A stretch of DNA of 58,407 bases from Streptomyces cupreus (lineage in GTDB: Bacteria > Actinomycetota > Actinomycetes > Streptomycetales > Streptomycetaceae), in contig NZ_JACMSF010000054.1 of NCBI RefSeq assembly GCF_014257025.1, forward strand, positions 1 to 58,407, read 5' to 3'. A program made the translations under genes and the position numbers. Positions 30,519-38,751 of the stretch are shown one piece after another. Within the stretch, counting starts at the first letter, position 1. Each line of letters begins with the position of its first letter. The notes under the pieces are model-generated. The model was given only the letters and a program-made list of their open reading frames with translations. It searched no databases and had not been told where the DNA came from.

Positions 30519-32069
30519 ATGGCCCGCGTCCCCGCCGCAGTCCTCACCGCCGCCAACCGGCTACGAAGGGCCCCGCGCGCCCTGACCCGCCAGTACCGCG
30601 CCCGCCAAGCACCCACCACGATCCAGCTCGTCCCGCAGCCACACCCCTGGGGCCGCGCCCTCGGCCTCGTCACGGTCGTCCTGCTCGGCGCCTGGCTCGG
30701 CCTGCTGATCGTCGGCAACGTACGCGTGCCCGTCGGCCCCATGAACACCACCATGACCCTGCGCCCCTCGGTCAGCGGCGGCACCAAGATCAACGTCTCC
30801 CCGCTCGGCGCCCTCCAGCTCGACAGCCACGTCGCCCCGGTCCGCCTCGACGTCAACGTCGACCAACTCGACCCCGAGCGCGCCCAGGCCCTCGTCGACC
30901 ACCCCGAACGCCTCTCCGGACTCCAGGACGAGATCGCGGGGGACGTCGCCCACGGCACCCGCGACCTGGCCCTGCGCTCCTGCGTCGCCGTAGTCGCCGG
31001 CGCCACCGCACTCGGCCTCGCCGTCTACCGCCGCCCCCGCCGCGCCCTCGCCGCGGGCGGCCTCGCCCTCACCCTGCTCGCCGCCTCCGGCGGCACCGCG
31101 GCCGCCACCTGGAACCCGAACTCCGTCCTGGAACCCAAATTCTCCGGACTCCTGTCCTCCGCCCCCTCACTCGTCGGCGACGCCCGCAGCATCGTCACCG
31201 AATTCGACGTCTACCAAAAAGAGTTGGCCCGCCTGGTGACCAACGTGACCAAGCTCTACGACGCCACCTCCACACTCCCCGCCTACCAGCCCGACCCGAC
31301 CACCATCCGCGTACTGCACGTGTCCGACATCCACCTCAACCCCGCGAGCTGGAAGATCATCGCCTCGCTGGTGGAGCAGTATCAGGTCAACGTGATCGTC
31401 GACTCCGGCGACACCATGGACCACGGCTCCGCCGCCGAGAACGGCTTCCTCGACCCGATCGAGGACCTCGGCGCGCCCTACGTCTGGGTCCGCGGCAACC
31501 ATGACTCGATGACCACCCAGCGCTACCTGGAGGACCTGAAGAACGTGCACGTCCTGGACGACGGCCGCGCCAAGACCGTCGCCGGCCTGCGCTTCGCCGG
31601 GATCGGCGACCCCCAGTTCACCCCCGACCGCACGAACAAAACGGGCGCCGAGGCCTCCCAGGAACTGGCCGGCGCCCGCCTCGCCTCGGCCCTGCGCGAC
31701 CAGCGGACGGCCGGCACCCCGGTGGACGTGGCGATCGCCCACGAACCATCGGCGGCCCGCGAGGTGGACGGCGAGGTCCCCCTGGTCCTGGCGGGCCACC
31801 TCCACCACGACGAGATGGAGATCCTGGAACAGGGCACACGCCTACGCATCGAGGGCTCCACAGGCGGCAGCGGCCTACGAGCGATCGAAGGCAAGTACCC
31901 CGACCCCATCGAGACCTCGATCCTCTACTTCGACCGGGACACCCACCGCCTCCAGGCCTGGGACGAGATCGAACTGGGCGGCCTCGGCCTGACGACGGCC
32001 GAGGTCAGCCGACATCTCCCGGAGGAGAACCAGCCGGGGAACGGCCCCACCTCCCCCGCGTCCCCGTAA
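30519..32069 (+). CDS. Membrane-anchored metallophosphoesterase
   Basis: A 516-residue protein. One N-terminal helix (ALGLVTVVLLGAWLGLLIV, about residues 48-66) and a second hydrophobic stretch (about 150-205) precede a calcineurin-like phosphoesterase domain (about 265-470). Metal-binding motifs are present in order: VSDIHL, DSGDTMDHG, RGNHDS, IAHEP and AGHLHHDE. The catalytic domain probably faces outside. The natural substrate is unknown. The gene lies head-to-head with the zincin gene with an 84-bp gap. The frame extends far upstream but ATG 30519 gives the conserved start. Confidence 0.88.
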   Translation: MARVPAAVLTAANRLRRAPRALTRQYRARQAPTTIQLVPQPHPWGRALGLVTVVLLGAWLGLLIVGNVRVPVGPMNTTMTLRPSVSGGTKINVSPLGALQLDSHVAPVRLDVNVDQLDPERAQALVDHPERLSGLQDEIAGDVAHGTRDLALRSCVAVVAGATALGLAVYRRPRRALAAGGLALTLLAASGGTAAATWNPNSVLEPKFSGLLSSAPSLVGDARSIVTEFDVYQKELARLVTNVTKLYDATSTLPAYQPDPTTIRVLHVSDIHLNPASWKIIASLVEQYQVNVIVDSGDTMDHGSAAENGFLDPIEDLGAPYVWVRGNHDSMTTQRYLEDLKNVHVLDDGRAKTVAGLRFAGIGDPQFTPDRTNKTGAEASQELAGARLASALRDQRTAGTPVDVAIAHEPSAAREVDGEVPLVLAGHLHHDEMEILEQGTRLRIEGSTGGSGLRAIEGKYPDPIETSILYFDRDTHRLQAWDEIELGGLGLTTAEVSRHLPEENQPGNGPTSPASP

Positions 32070-32149
32070 ACCGTTTTGGCGATCCCTCCCGCCATCCCAT
32101 ATGCTTCTCACGTCCCCGACGCGCTGAGAAGCGCCCAGGCGGGCCGATA

Positions 32150-32222
32150 GCCCTCATCGTCTAGCGGCCTAGGACGCCGCCCTTTCAAGGCGGTAGCACG
32201 GGTTCGAATCCCGTTGGGGGCA
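32150..32222 (+). tRNA. tRNA-Glu (TTC)
   Basis: Cloverleaf GCCCTCATCGTCTAGCGG and onward, with anticodon loop CTTTCAA (TTC) and a 7-bp acceptor stem ending in TGGGGGCA. First of a Glu-Asp-Phe cluster. Confidence 0.95.
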
Positions 32223-32260
32223 CGCAGTACGGTGTGCGACACTGTCGTACGCAACAGCTT

Positions 32261-32335
32261 GGTCCTGTGGAGCAGTTTGGAGTGCTCGCCACCCTGTCAA
32301 GGTGGAGGCCGCGGGTTCAAATCCCGTCAGGACCG
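32261..32335 (+). tRNA. tRNA-Asp (GTC), copy 1
   Basis: Acceptor GGTCCTG/CAGGACC, anticodon loop CTGTCAA (GTC), 75 nt. It is identical to the copy at 36989-37063. Confidence 0.95.
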
Positions 32336-32359
32336 CTGAGGTTTCTTCGGGAGCCTCGT

Positions 32360-32433
32360 GGCTGGGTAGCTCAGTTGGTACGAGCGTCCGCCTGAAAAGC
32401 GGAAGGTCGCCGGTTCGACCCCGGCCCCAGCCA
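32360..32433 (+). tRNA. tRNA-Phe (GAA)
   Basis: Acceptor GGCTGGG/CCCAGCC, anticodon loop CTGAAAA (GAA), 74 nt. A strong terminator hairpin follows directly. Confidence 0.95.
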
Positions 32434-32440
32434 CAACCCA

Positions 32441-32469
32441 AGGGCCCCGACCGTACGGTCGGGGCCCTT
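32441..32469. terminator. Terminator of the tRNA Glu-Asp-Phe cluster and the convergent amphi-Trp gene
   Basis: AGGGCCCCGACCG and CGGTCGGGGCCCT form a near-perfect 13-bp stem with a minimal loop. It lies between converging units and can serve both. Confidence 0.85.
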
Positions 32470-32477
32470 GATCTTTC

Positions 32478-32792
32478 TCACGCTCGGGACTTCTTCGCTG
32501 CGGTCCGCTTCGTCGTGGTCCGCTTCGCGGCACCGGCTCCGGCTTCGCTCTTCGTCGGCGTCGCCGGTGCCGTCGACCACTTGAATTCGATCTCCAGCTC
32601 GATCTCCCCGCCGCCGACCTCAAGCTCGATCTCGCTGTGCAGCTCGGACGGGATCCGCAGACTCAATGTCCAGGGTTCCAGTTCCAGCTCGGCGTCCTCG
32701 CCCTGCCTCAGCGCGGACGCGAGCGCCGCGAGCCGGTCTGCCGCCTCAAGGCGTGACAGCGAGCGCTTCTGCTCAATCTTGAGGTCACTCAT
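32478..32792 (-). CDS. Amphi-Trp domain protein
   Basis: A 104-residue protein. Residues 1-72 match the amphi-Trp domain: SDLKIEQKRSLSRLEAADRL, then strands LELEPWTLSLRIPSEL and EIELEIEFKWS with alternating hydrophobics. The tail is Lys/Arg/Thr/Ala rich (KRTTTKRTAAKKSRA), resembling nucleic-acid-binding tails. The domain's function is unknown. ATG 32792 has GGAG 5 bp upstream. The frame is open much further upstream, but that part lies antisense to hrpA and is a shadow. Confidence 0.8.
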   Translation of the reverse strand: MSDLKIEQKRSLSRLEAADRLAALASALRQGEDAELELEPWTLSLRIPSELHSEIELEVGGGEIELEIEFKWSTAPATPTKSEAGAGAAKRTTTKRTAAKKSRA

Positions 32793-32948
32793 GGCGTCTC
32801 CGATCCAGCGCGCGAAGTGCTGACACCGCCATTCTCGGGCCGTGTGCCGAGTCGGACATCTTCTTGGTGGCGTGTGGTGATCACCGCGAGGCCCGCCGCC
32901 CAAAAGCGTTCGCCCCTTCTTTGGCCGGGATGAGATCCTGGGTCGCGT

Positions 32949-35900
32949 ATGTCTACGCACCCTGCCCCCGCCCTCGGCGCCCTCGCCCCCCGTCTGACCG
33001 AGTTGTCGCTGCGTGATGCGCATCGGATCGGTCGGCGGCTTGAAGGTGCGCGCAAGATCCGCAAGCCGGAGGCCCGTGCCGCCGTTCTCGCCGAGATCGA
33101 GGGCGAGGTCGCGAAGGCCGAAGACCGGATGGGTGAGCGGCGGTCCCGGGTACCGGCCGTCACGTATCCCGAGCAGCTGCCCGTCAGCCAGAAGAAGGAT
33201 CTGATCGCCGAGGCCATCCGCGATCACCAGGTCGTCATCGTCGCCGGTGAGACCGGGTCCGGCAAAACCACCCAGATTCCGAAGATCTGTCTGGAGCTCG
33301 GGCGTGGCGTCCGCGGCATGATCGGGCACACCCAGCCCCGCCGTATCGCCGCCCGTACGGTCGCCGAGCGCGTGGCCGAGGAGATGGACACCCCGCTCGG
33401 TGAGGCCGTCGGCTGGAAGGTGCGGTTCACCGACCAGGTGAACCCGGACGCGACCTTCATCAAGCTGATGACGGACGGCATCCTGCTCGCGGAGATCCAG
33501 ACCGACCGTGAGCTGCGGGCCTACGACACGATCATCATCGACGAGGCCCATGAGCGGTCTCTCAATATCGACTTTCTGCTCGGGTATCTGGCGCAGTTGC
33601 TGCCGAAGCGGCCCGATCTGAAGGTCGTCATCACCTCCGCGACCATCGACCCCGAGCGGTTCTCCCGGCACTTCGGGGACGCGCCGATCATCGAGGTCAG
33701 CGGGCGGACGTATCCCGTAGAGGTGCGTTATCGGCCGCTCCTCGAAGACGACTCCGACGACGCCGACCGGGACCAGATCACCGCCATCTGCGACGCCGTG
33801 GAGGAGCTCCAGGCCGAGGGCAAGGGCGACATCCTCGTCTTTCTCTCCGGTGAGCGGGAGATCCGGGACACGGCCGACGCGCTGGAGAAGAAGCGGTATC
33901 GGTTCACGGAGGTCCTGCCCCTGTATGCCCGGCTCTCACATGCCGAGCAGCACCGTGTCTTCCAGCCGCACACCGGGCGCAGGATCGTTCTGGCGACCAA
34001 CGTCGCCGAGACCTCGCTGACGGTCCCCGGGATCAAGTACGTCATCGACCCGGGTTTCGCCCGCATCAGCCGCTACAGCCATCGCACCAAGGTCCAGCGG
34101 CTCCCCATCGAGCCGATCTCGCAGGCCAGCGCCAACCAGCGCAAGGGCCGCTGCGGTCGGACCAGCGACGGTATCTGTATCCGGCTGTACTCCGAGGACG
34201 ATTTCGTCGCCCGGCCGGAGTTCACGGATGCCGAGATCCTGCGTACGAACCTCGCCTCCGTCATCCTCCAGATGACCGCCGCCGGCCTCGGTGACATCGA
34301 GAAGTTCCCCTTCATCGATCCGCCGGACCACCGCAACATCCGTGACGGCGTCCAACTCCTGCAGGAACTGGGCGCGTTGGACCCGGCGCAGCAGGACGTA
34401 CGCAAGCGGCTGACCGCCACCGGCCGCAAGCTGGCCCAGCTGCCCGTCGACCCCCGTCTGGCCCGGATGGTGCTGGAGGCCGACCGCAACGGCTGTGTCC
34501 GCGAGGTCATGGTGATAGCCGCCGCGCTGTCCATCCAGGACCCGCGCGAGCGCCCCGCCGACAAGCAGGCCCAGGCCGATCAGCAGCACGCCCGCTTCAA
34601 GGACGAGACCAGCGACTTCCTCGCCTATCTCAACCTCTGGCGCTATATCCGCGAGCAGCAGAAGGAGCGGGGATCGAGCGCCTTCAGGCGGATGTGCAAG
34701 CAGGAGTATCTGAACTTCCTGCGCATCCGTGAGTGGCAGGACATCTACACCCAACTGCGTACCGTCGCCAAGCAGATGGGGATCCACCTCAACGAAGAGG
34801 ACGCGGCCGACCAGAGCATCCACGTCTCCCTCCTCGCCGGCCTGCTCTCCCACATCGGGATGAAGGACGTCAAGGACGGCAACAAGAACGAGTATCTCGG
34901 CGCCCGCAACGCCAAGTTCGCGATCTTCCCGGGCTCGGCGCTGTTCAAGAAGACGCCGCGGTTCGTGATGTCCGCGGAGCTGGTGGAGACCTCCCGCCTG
35001 TGGGCGCGGATCAACGCGAAGATCGAGCCGGAGTGGGTCGAGCCGCTGGCGGGGCATCTGCTGAAGCGGACGTACAGCGAACCGCACTGGGAGAAGGACC
35101 AGGCAGCGGTGATGGCGTACGAGAAGGTCACGCTGTACGGCGTGCCGATCGTCGCCCAGCGCAAGGTGAACTACGGCCGGATCGACCCGGAGGTCTCGCG
35201 CGAGCTGTTCATCCGTAACGCGCTGGTCGAGGGCGACTGGCGCACGCATCACAAGTTCTTCGCCGACAACCGCAAACTCCTCAGCGAGGTCGAGGAGTTG
35301 GAGCACCGGGCGCGGCGCCGGGACATCGTCGTGGACGACGAGACGCTCTTCGACTTCTACGCCGAGCGGGTGCCCGAACACGTCGTGTCCGGCGCGCACT
35401 TCGACTCGTGGTGGAAGCGGAAGCGGCATGAGCAGCCGGACTTCCTGGACTTCGAGCGGGAGATGCTCATCCGGGAGTCGGCGGAGGCGGTCACGAAGGC
35501 CGACTATCCGGACTCGTGGCGGCAGGGGCAGCTGAAGTTCCGGGTGACGTACCAGTTCGAGCCGGGCGCGGACGCGGACGGTGTGACGGTCCATATCCCG
35601 CTCCAGGTGCTCAACCAGGTCACGGACGAGGGTTTCGACTGGCAGATCCCCGGGCTGCGGGAGGAGGTCGTGACCGAGCTGATCCGCTCGCTGCCGAAGC
35701 CGATCCGCCGTAATTACGTGCCGGCGCCGAACTTCGCGAAGCGGTTCCTGGACACGGCGGTGCCTTTGCAGGAACCGTTGACGACCACGATGGCCCGCGA
35801 GCTGAAGCGGATGGTCGGGGTGCCGTTCGAGGCCGAGGACTTCGACTGGGCGAAGGTGCCGGATCATCTGCGGATCACGTTCCGGATCGTCGACGAGCGC

Positions 35901-36893
35901 CGTCGCAAGCTGGCGGAGGACAAGGATCTGGAGGCGCTGAAGCTCCGGCTGAAGCCGAAGGCGCGCAAGGCGCTGTCCCAGGCGGCCGCGGCGACGGCGT
36001 CCCGGGAGGGCGGCGAGTCGCTGGAGCGCAAGGGCCTCACGGACTGGACGATCGGCTCGCTGACCCGTGTCTTCGAGACCCGCCGGGCCGGCCAGCCGGT
36101 GAAGGCGTACCCGGCCCTGGTGGACGACGGCGACACGGTCTCCGTACGCCTCTTCGACACGGAGGCGGAGCAGGCGGAGGCGATGTGGCAGGGCACGCGG
36201 CGGCTGATCCTGCGCAACATCCCGGTGAACCCGGCGAAGTTCGCCTCGGAGCAGCTGACGAACGCGCAGAAACTGGCGCTGTCGGCGAATCCGCACGGTT
36301 CGATCCAGGCCCTGTTCGACGACTGCGCGATGGCGGCGGCGGACAAGCTGATCGGGGACTTCGGGGGTCCCGCGTGGGACGAGGAGTCGCACCGGAAGCT
36401 GTACGACAAGGTGCGCGCGGAGATCGTGGACACGACGGTGCGTGCGGTCGGGCAGGTGCAGCAGGTGCTGGCCGCCTGGCAGGCCTGTGAGCGCCGTCTG
36501 AAGGCCGTACAGAGCCCGGCGCTGCTGGCGAACCTGACGGACGTCCGTAAGCAGCTCAGCGCCCTGGTGAAGCCGGGGTTCGTCACGGCCGCGGGGATTT
36601 CGCGGCTGCCGGATCTGATGCGGTACCTGGTGGCAGTGGACCGGCGCCTTCAGCAGATGCCGACGAACGTGCAGCGGGACACGACCCGCATGCAGAAGGT
36701 CCATGAGATGCAGGACGAGTACGCCTGGCTGCTGGAGCAGATGCCGCAGGGCCGCCCCGTCCCGCAGCAGGTGCTCGACATCCGCTGGATGATCGAGGAG
36801 CTCCGGGTCAGTTATTTCGCCCATGCGCTCGGTACGGCGTACCCCGTCTCGGACAAGCGGATCGTGAAGGCGATCGACGCGCTGGCGCCGTAA
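32949..36893 (+). CDS. hrpA: ATP-dependent RNA helicase HrpA (DEAH box)
   Basis: A 1314-residue DEAH/RHA helicase of full family length. The Walker A is GETGSGKTTQIPK (about residue 99), the Walker B DEAHERSLN, motif III SATID, and motif VI SQASANQRKGRCGR. HA2 and OB-fold regions follow, then a long C-terminal extension specific to bacterial HrpA (from about residue 620). E. coli HrpA resolves stalled ribosomes on mRNA. It is a single gene preceded by a 156-bp gap and followed by tRNA-Asp. GC3 is very high throughout. Confidence 0.95.
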   Translation: MSTHPAPALGALAPRLTELSLRDAHRIGRRLEGARKIRKPEARAAVLAEIEGEVAKAEDRMGERRSRVPAVTYPEQLPVSQKKDLIAEAIRDHQVVIVAGETGSGKTTQIPKICLELGRGVRGMIGHTQPRRIAARTVAERVAEEMDTPLGEAVGWKVRFTDQVNPDATFIKLMTDGILLAEIQTDRELRAYDTIIIDEAHERSLNIDFLLGYLAQLLPKRPDLKVVITSATIDPERFSRHFGDAPIIEVSGRTYPVEVRYRPLLEDDSDDADRDQITAICDAVEELQAEGKGDILVFLSGEREIRDTADALEKKRYRFTEVLPLYARLSHAEQHRVFQPHTGRRIVLATNVAETSLTVPGIKYVIDPGFARISRYSHRTKVQRLPIEPISQASANQRKGRCGRTSDGICIRLYSEDDFVARPEFTDAEILRTNLASVILQMTAAGLGDIEKFPFIDPPDHRNIRDGVQLLQELGALDPAQQDVRKRLTATGRKLAQLPVDPRLARMVLEADRNGCVREVMVIAAALSIQDPRERPADKQAQADQQHARFKDETSDFLAYLNLWRYIREQQKERGSSAFRRMCKQEYLNFLRIREWQDIYTQLRTVAKQMGIHLNEEDAADQSIHVSLLAGLLSHIGMKDVKDGNKNEYLGARNAKFAIFPGSALFKKTPRFVMSAELVETSRLWARINAKIEPEWVEPLAGHLLKRTYSEPHWEKDQAAVMAYEKVTLYGVPIVAQRKVNYGRIDPEVSRELFIRNALVEGDWRTHHKFFADNRKLLSEVEELEHRARRRDIVVDDETLFDFYAERVPEHVVSGAHFDSWWKRKRHEQPDFLDFEREMLIRESAEAVTKADYPDSWRQGQLKFRVTYQFEPGADADGVTVHIPLQVLNQVTDEGFDWQIPGLREEVVTELIRSLPKPIRRNYVPAPNFAKRFLDTAVPLQEPLTTTMARELKRMVGVPFEAEDFDWAKVPDHLRITFRIVDERRRKLAEDKDLEALKLRLKPKARKALSQAAAATASREGGESLERKGLTDWTIGSLTRVFETRRAGQPVKAYPALVDDGDTVSVRLFDTEAEQAEAMWQGTRRLILRNIPVNPAKFASEQLTNAQKLALSANPHGSIQALFDDCAMAAADKLIGDFGGPAWDEESHRKLYDKVRAEIVDTTVRAVGQVQQVLAAWQACERRLKAVQSPALLANLTDVRKQLSALVKPGFVTAAGISRLPDLMRYLVAVDRRLQQMPTNVQRDTTRMQKVHEMQDEYAWLLEQMPQGRPVPQQVLDIRWMIEELRVSYFAHALGTAYPVSDKRIVKAIDALAP

Positions 36894-36988
36894 CGGCTCC
36901 CGCACAGAGGGTGAGTTCGACCAGGACACCCACCCTCCTGTACAGTCTCTTCTCGCAGCGCAACGCGGCAATAAGCGCCGCGAAACCT

Positions 36989-37063
36989 GGTCCTGTGGAG
37001 CAGTTTGGAGTGCTCGCCACCCTGTCAAGGTGGAGGCCGCGGGTTCAAATCCCGTCAGGACCG
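36989..37063 (+). tRNA. tRNA-Asp (GTC), copy 2
   Basis: Identical in sequence to the copy at 32261-32335. A TACAGT -10-like box lies about 45 bp upstream. A hairpin terminator follows at 37072-37109. Confidence 0.95.
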
Positions 37064-37071
37064 CAGCAAGA

Positions 37072-37109
37072 AGAGGGCCCGCATCCCACCAAGGGACGCG
37101 GGCCCTCTT
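37072..37109 (+). terminator. Terminator after tRNA-Asp copy 2
   Basis: AGAGGGCCCGC and GCGGGCCCTCT form an 11-bp stem, followed by TCACAC. It is placed right after the tRNA. Confidence 0.8.
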
Positions 37110-37119
37110 CACACCCACC

Positions 37120-37195
37120 GCTCGCCACCCTGTCAAGGTGGAGGCCGCGCCCGCGGCGCAGCCGCAATCGAGTACAGCAAATCCCGTCAGGACCG
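37120..37195 (+). pseudogene. Broken tRNA-Asp copy: 3' two-thirds only, split by a 28-bp insertion
   Basis: 37120-37149 equals the part of tRNA-Asp from GCTCGCC through the anticodon arm to GGCCGCG. 37178-37195 equals CAAATCCCGTCAGGACCG. Between them, GGTT of the T-arm is replaced by 28 bp (37150-37177) that include a small GC palindrome. The 5' acceptor and D-arm first strand are missing, so it cannot fold as tRNA. It has its own terminator-like hairpin (37202-37233), so a tRNA-terminator unit seems to have been duplicated and then damaged, or it is an integration scar. Confidence 0.85.
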
Positions 37196-37201
37196 CACAG
37201 T

Positions 37202-37233
37202 GAAGGGCCCGAGTCGCACGACTCGGGCCCTTC
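37202..37233. terminator. Hairpin after the broken tRNA-Asp copy
   Basis: GAAGGGCCCGAGT and ACTCGGGCCCTTC form a perfect 13-bp stem with a 6-nt loop. Confidence 0.8.
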
Positions 37234-37354
37234 TGCGTTTGCCCCCAGGAGGCTTCGGCGGGCCTCAAGGCGCTCCACGCCGTCTTGACGGCGTCACATT
37301 CGCTCGGTACCCAGAAACCAGGGCTCCTTCTCCGTACGGCCCTGGAGGTGGCGT

Positions 37355-37549
37355 ATGGCGGCTTCGGCTAGGCACGAGACGCGGGCGTTGCTCCGTGCGC
37401 ACCTGTCGGCCGCTTCCTCCTACCGGCATCTGACCCGGCACTGCCCGATCTGCCATCAGCTCCTGCGGCTCGCGATGGATTCCGCGCCGCCGGCCCCCAA
37501 CCGCACGCCTGTCGACTCCGTCGAGGACGAAAGCCCCGCCCCGGCGTGA
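37355..37549 (+). CDS. Small conserved Streptomyces protein with CxxC (DUF6274-like)
   Basis: A 64-residue protein. The middle holds HLTRHCPICHQLLRLA, where CPIC plus neighbouring His residues could bind a metal. The C-terminus is disordered and acidic/proline-rich. GGAGG is 6 bp before the ATG, and it lies upstream of and convergent with bldC. I associate it from memory with a conserved streptomycete family (DUF6274). The function is unknown. Confidence 0.7.
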   Translation: MAASARHETRALLRAHLSAASSYRHLTRHCPICHQLLRLAMDSAPPAPNRTPVDSVEDESPAPA

Positions 37550-37999
37550 CCGTCGCCGGCCCCAACACCCGCGCCGCCATGGGACTCTGGAGCGCGGGGT
37601 TCCTCTAGCGCACATGCGTCGAGGGCAACAAGCTCCCTGGCATGTGACGGGTGTCACCGCATGAGTTTCCGGAACCGCGGTACTCACACCCCACCTACAA
37701 CTGGTCAATTTAATATGTGCAATTGCACCAGCCGGGAGGGCGCGTCCTCAGGAGATCCGACACCCCTCCCCAGGCTCAGACAAGGCCACACACAGGGCCC
37801 GTGCGAGCCTCGGTTCCGCGCGCAAAAAAGATCGCGCTGGACCCGGCGGAGTCCAGCGCGATCCACGACGCACCCTGTCAGTTGCCTGAAGCCTTGGGCG
37901 TGGGCTCTGTTGGGGCAGAACCCGCGTCGCTTGGAGCTGTAGGTTCCGGACGCCTCGGCACGTTGGGGGACCTGCCGATTTGCCCGGCTATGAAGTTGT
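37550..37999. other. Intergenic stretch between the DUF6274-like gene and bldC
   Basis: 450 bp with only short frames that lack coding bias. The one clear element is the bldC terminator at 37823-37864. AT-richer text near 37700 (AATTTAATATGTGCAATTGC) may contain a promoter but no start of a convincing gene follows. Confidence 0.5.
37823..37864 (-). terminator. Intrinsic terminator downstream of bldC
   Basis: On the minus strand ATCGCGCTGGAC pairs with GTCCAGCGCGAT (12 bp) and is followed by CTTTTTTG. It lies 136 bp after the bldC stop. Confidence 0.85.
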
Positions 38000-38206
38000 T
38001 CAGGCCTCGCTGCGCTGCTGCGGGATGCCCGCGAGCAGAGCGCGGACCTCAGCCTCGCGGTAACGGCGGTGCCCGCCGAGCGTACGGATGGACGTAAGCT
38101 TTCCGGCCTTCGCCCACCGCGTGACCGTCTTGGGGTCGACGCGGAACATGGTGGCGACCTCAGCCGGGGTCAGCAGCGGCTCGGCATCAGGGGTGCGAGC
38201 GGTCAT
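38000..38206 (-). CDS. bldC: Developmental regulator BldC
   Basis: A 68-residue MerR-like winged-helix protein: LLTPAEVATMFRVDPKTVTRW (HTH, residues 11-31) and the wing LTSIRTLGGHRRYREAEV. Sequence and length agree with Streptomyces BldC, which binds head-to-tail at direct repeats and holds back the onset of sporulation. GAGGAGG lies 7 bp upstream of the ATG. A perfect 8-bp-arm hairpin lies 17-38 bp upstream of the start, and a terminator follows. Confidence 0.97.
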   Translation of the reverse strand: MTARTPDAEPLLTPAEVATMFRVDPKTVTRWAKAGKLTSIRTLGGHRRYREAEVRALLAGIPQQRSEA

Positions 38207-38222
38207 GAGCGGCCTCCTCGGG

Positions 38223-38244
38223 AGAACCGAACCTTCTCGGTTCT
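38223..38244 (-). promoter_or_regulatory. Leader hairpin or operator just before bldC ribosome-binding site
   Basis: The arms AGAACCGA and TCGGTTCT match perfectly over 8 bp with a 6-bp loop. It ends about 6 bp before the Shine-Dalgarno, so it could affect translation or act as a protein binding site. Confidence 0.5.
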
Positions 38245-38445
38245 TTCCTCTAAATTCTGCACCTTGACCCGCGTTGCCCGAAATGGCGGACGCGAGTCGA
38301 GTCGGTTATAGGACGAACGGCTTGTCCTCGGCACTACAACTACACCATCTGTCCAGCCGCGTCGGCCAAACCGATGGAATTGCCCCTCCAGGTGTTCATC
38401 AGCGACGGAAGCCGATGGACCATGCCATAGCGGACAGTCACGCCA

Positions 38446-38464
38446 CTGTGACGATCAGTCACAG
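38446..38464. promoter_or_regulatory. Palindrome CTGTGAC-N5-GTCACAG upstream of bldC
   Basis: Perfect 7-bp arms with a 5-bp centre, next to two more AGTCAC copies. This is typical of a dimeric regulator site. The regulator is unknown. Confidence 0.45.
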
Positions 38465-38751
38465 GGCGATCAGGAGTCATCAGACCCCCCAAAGCGTGCA
38501 ATGCGAGCGGAGTCCTCCCCGGACTCCTTGTCCTATTTTGGCATGAGGGAGGGCAAGAGACGCAAGGGCCGCGTAAGTGCGGTCCATCACGCTTGACACA
38601 TCTTGAGGCGAACGCCCGGATCGGGACCTACGTCCCATGTTGACGAAACTTCAGCAACGTCAGGCGCATCAGAAGGAGGACGAAACCCCAAAACGGGCGT
38701 CTGGTCAAACGTCAGTTCGTGACCTGGCCCACACTCGGCGGACGTCAGGCG

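Larger units (their letters stand above)
38207..38751. other. bldC upstream region with inverted repeats
   Basis: 545 bp without a convincing gene. It contains the hairpin AGAACCGA/TCGGTTCT (38223-38244) in the bldC leader, and the palindrome CTGTGAC-GATCA-GTCACAG (38446-38464) about 240 bp upstream. The long size fits a heavily regulated developmental gene. Confidence 0.6.

Noticed and set aside
32478..33671. Long minus-strand frame running from the amphi-Trp gene into hrpA
   Set aside because: Only the last 104 codons (from ATG 32792 with GGAG) look real. The rest is antisense to hrpA.
33936..37268. 1110-aa minus-strand frame antisense to hrpA
   Set aside because: Typical antisense shadow in a GC-rich genome. 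It passes through tRNA-Asp and its remnant.
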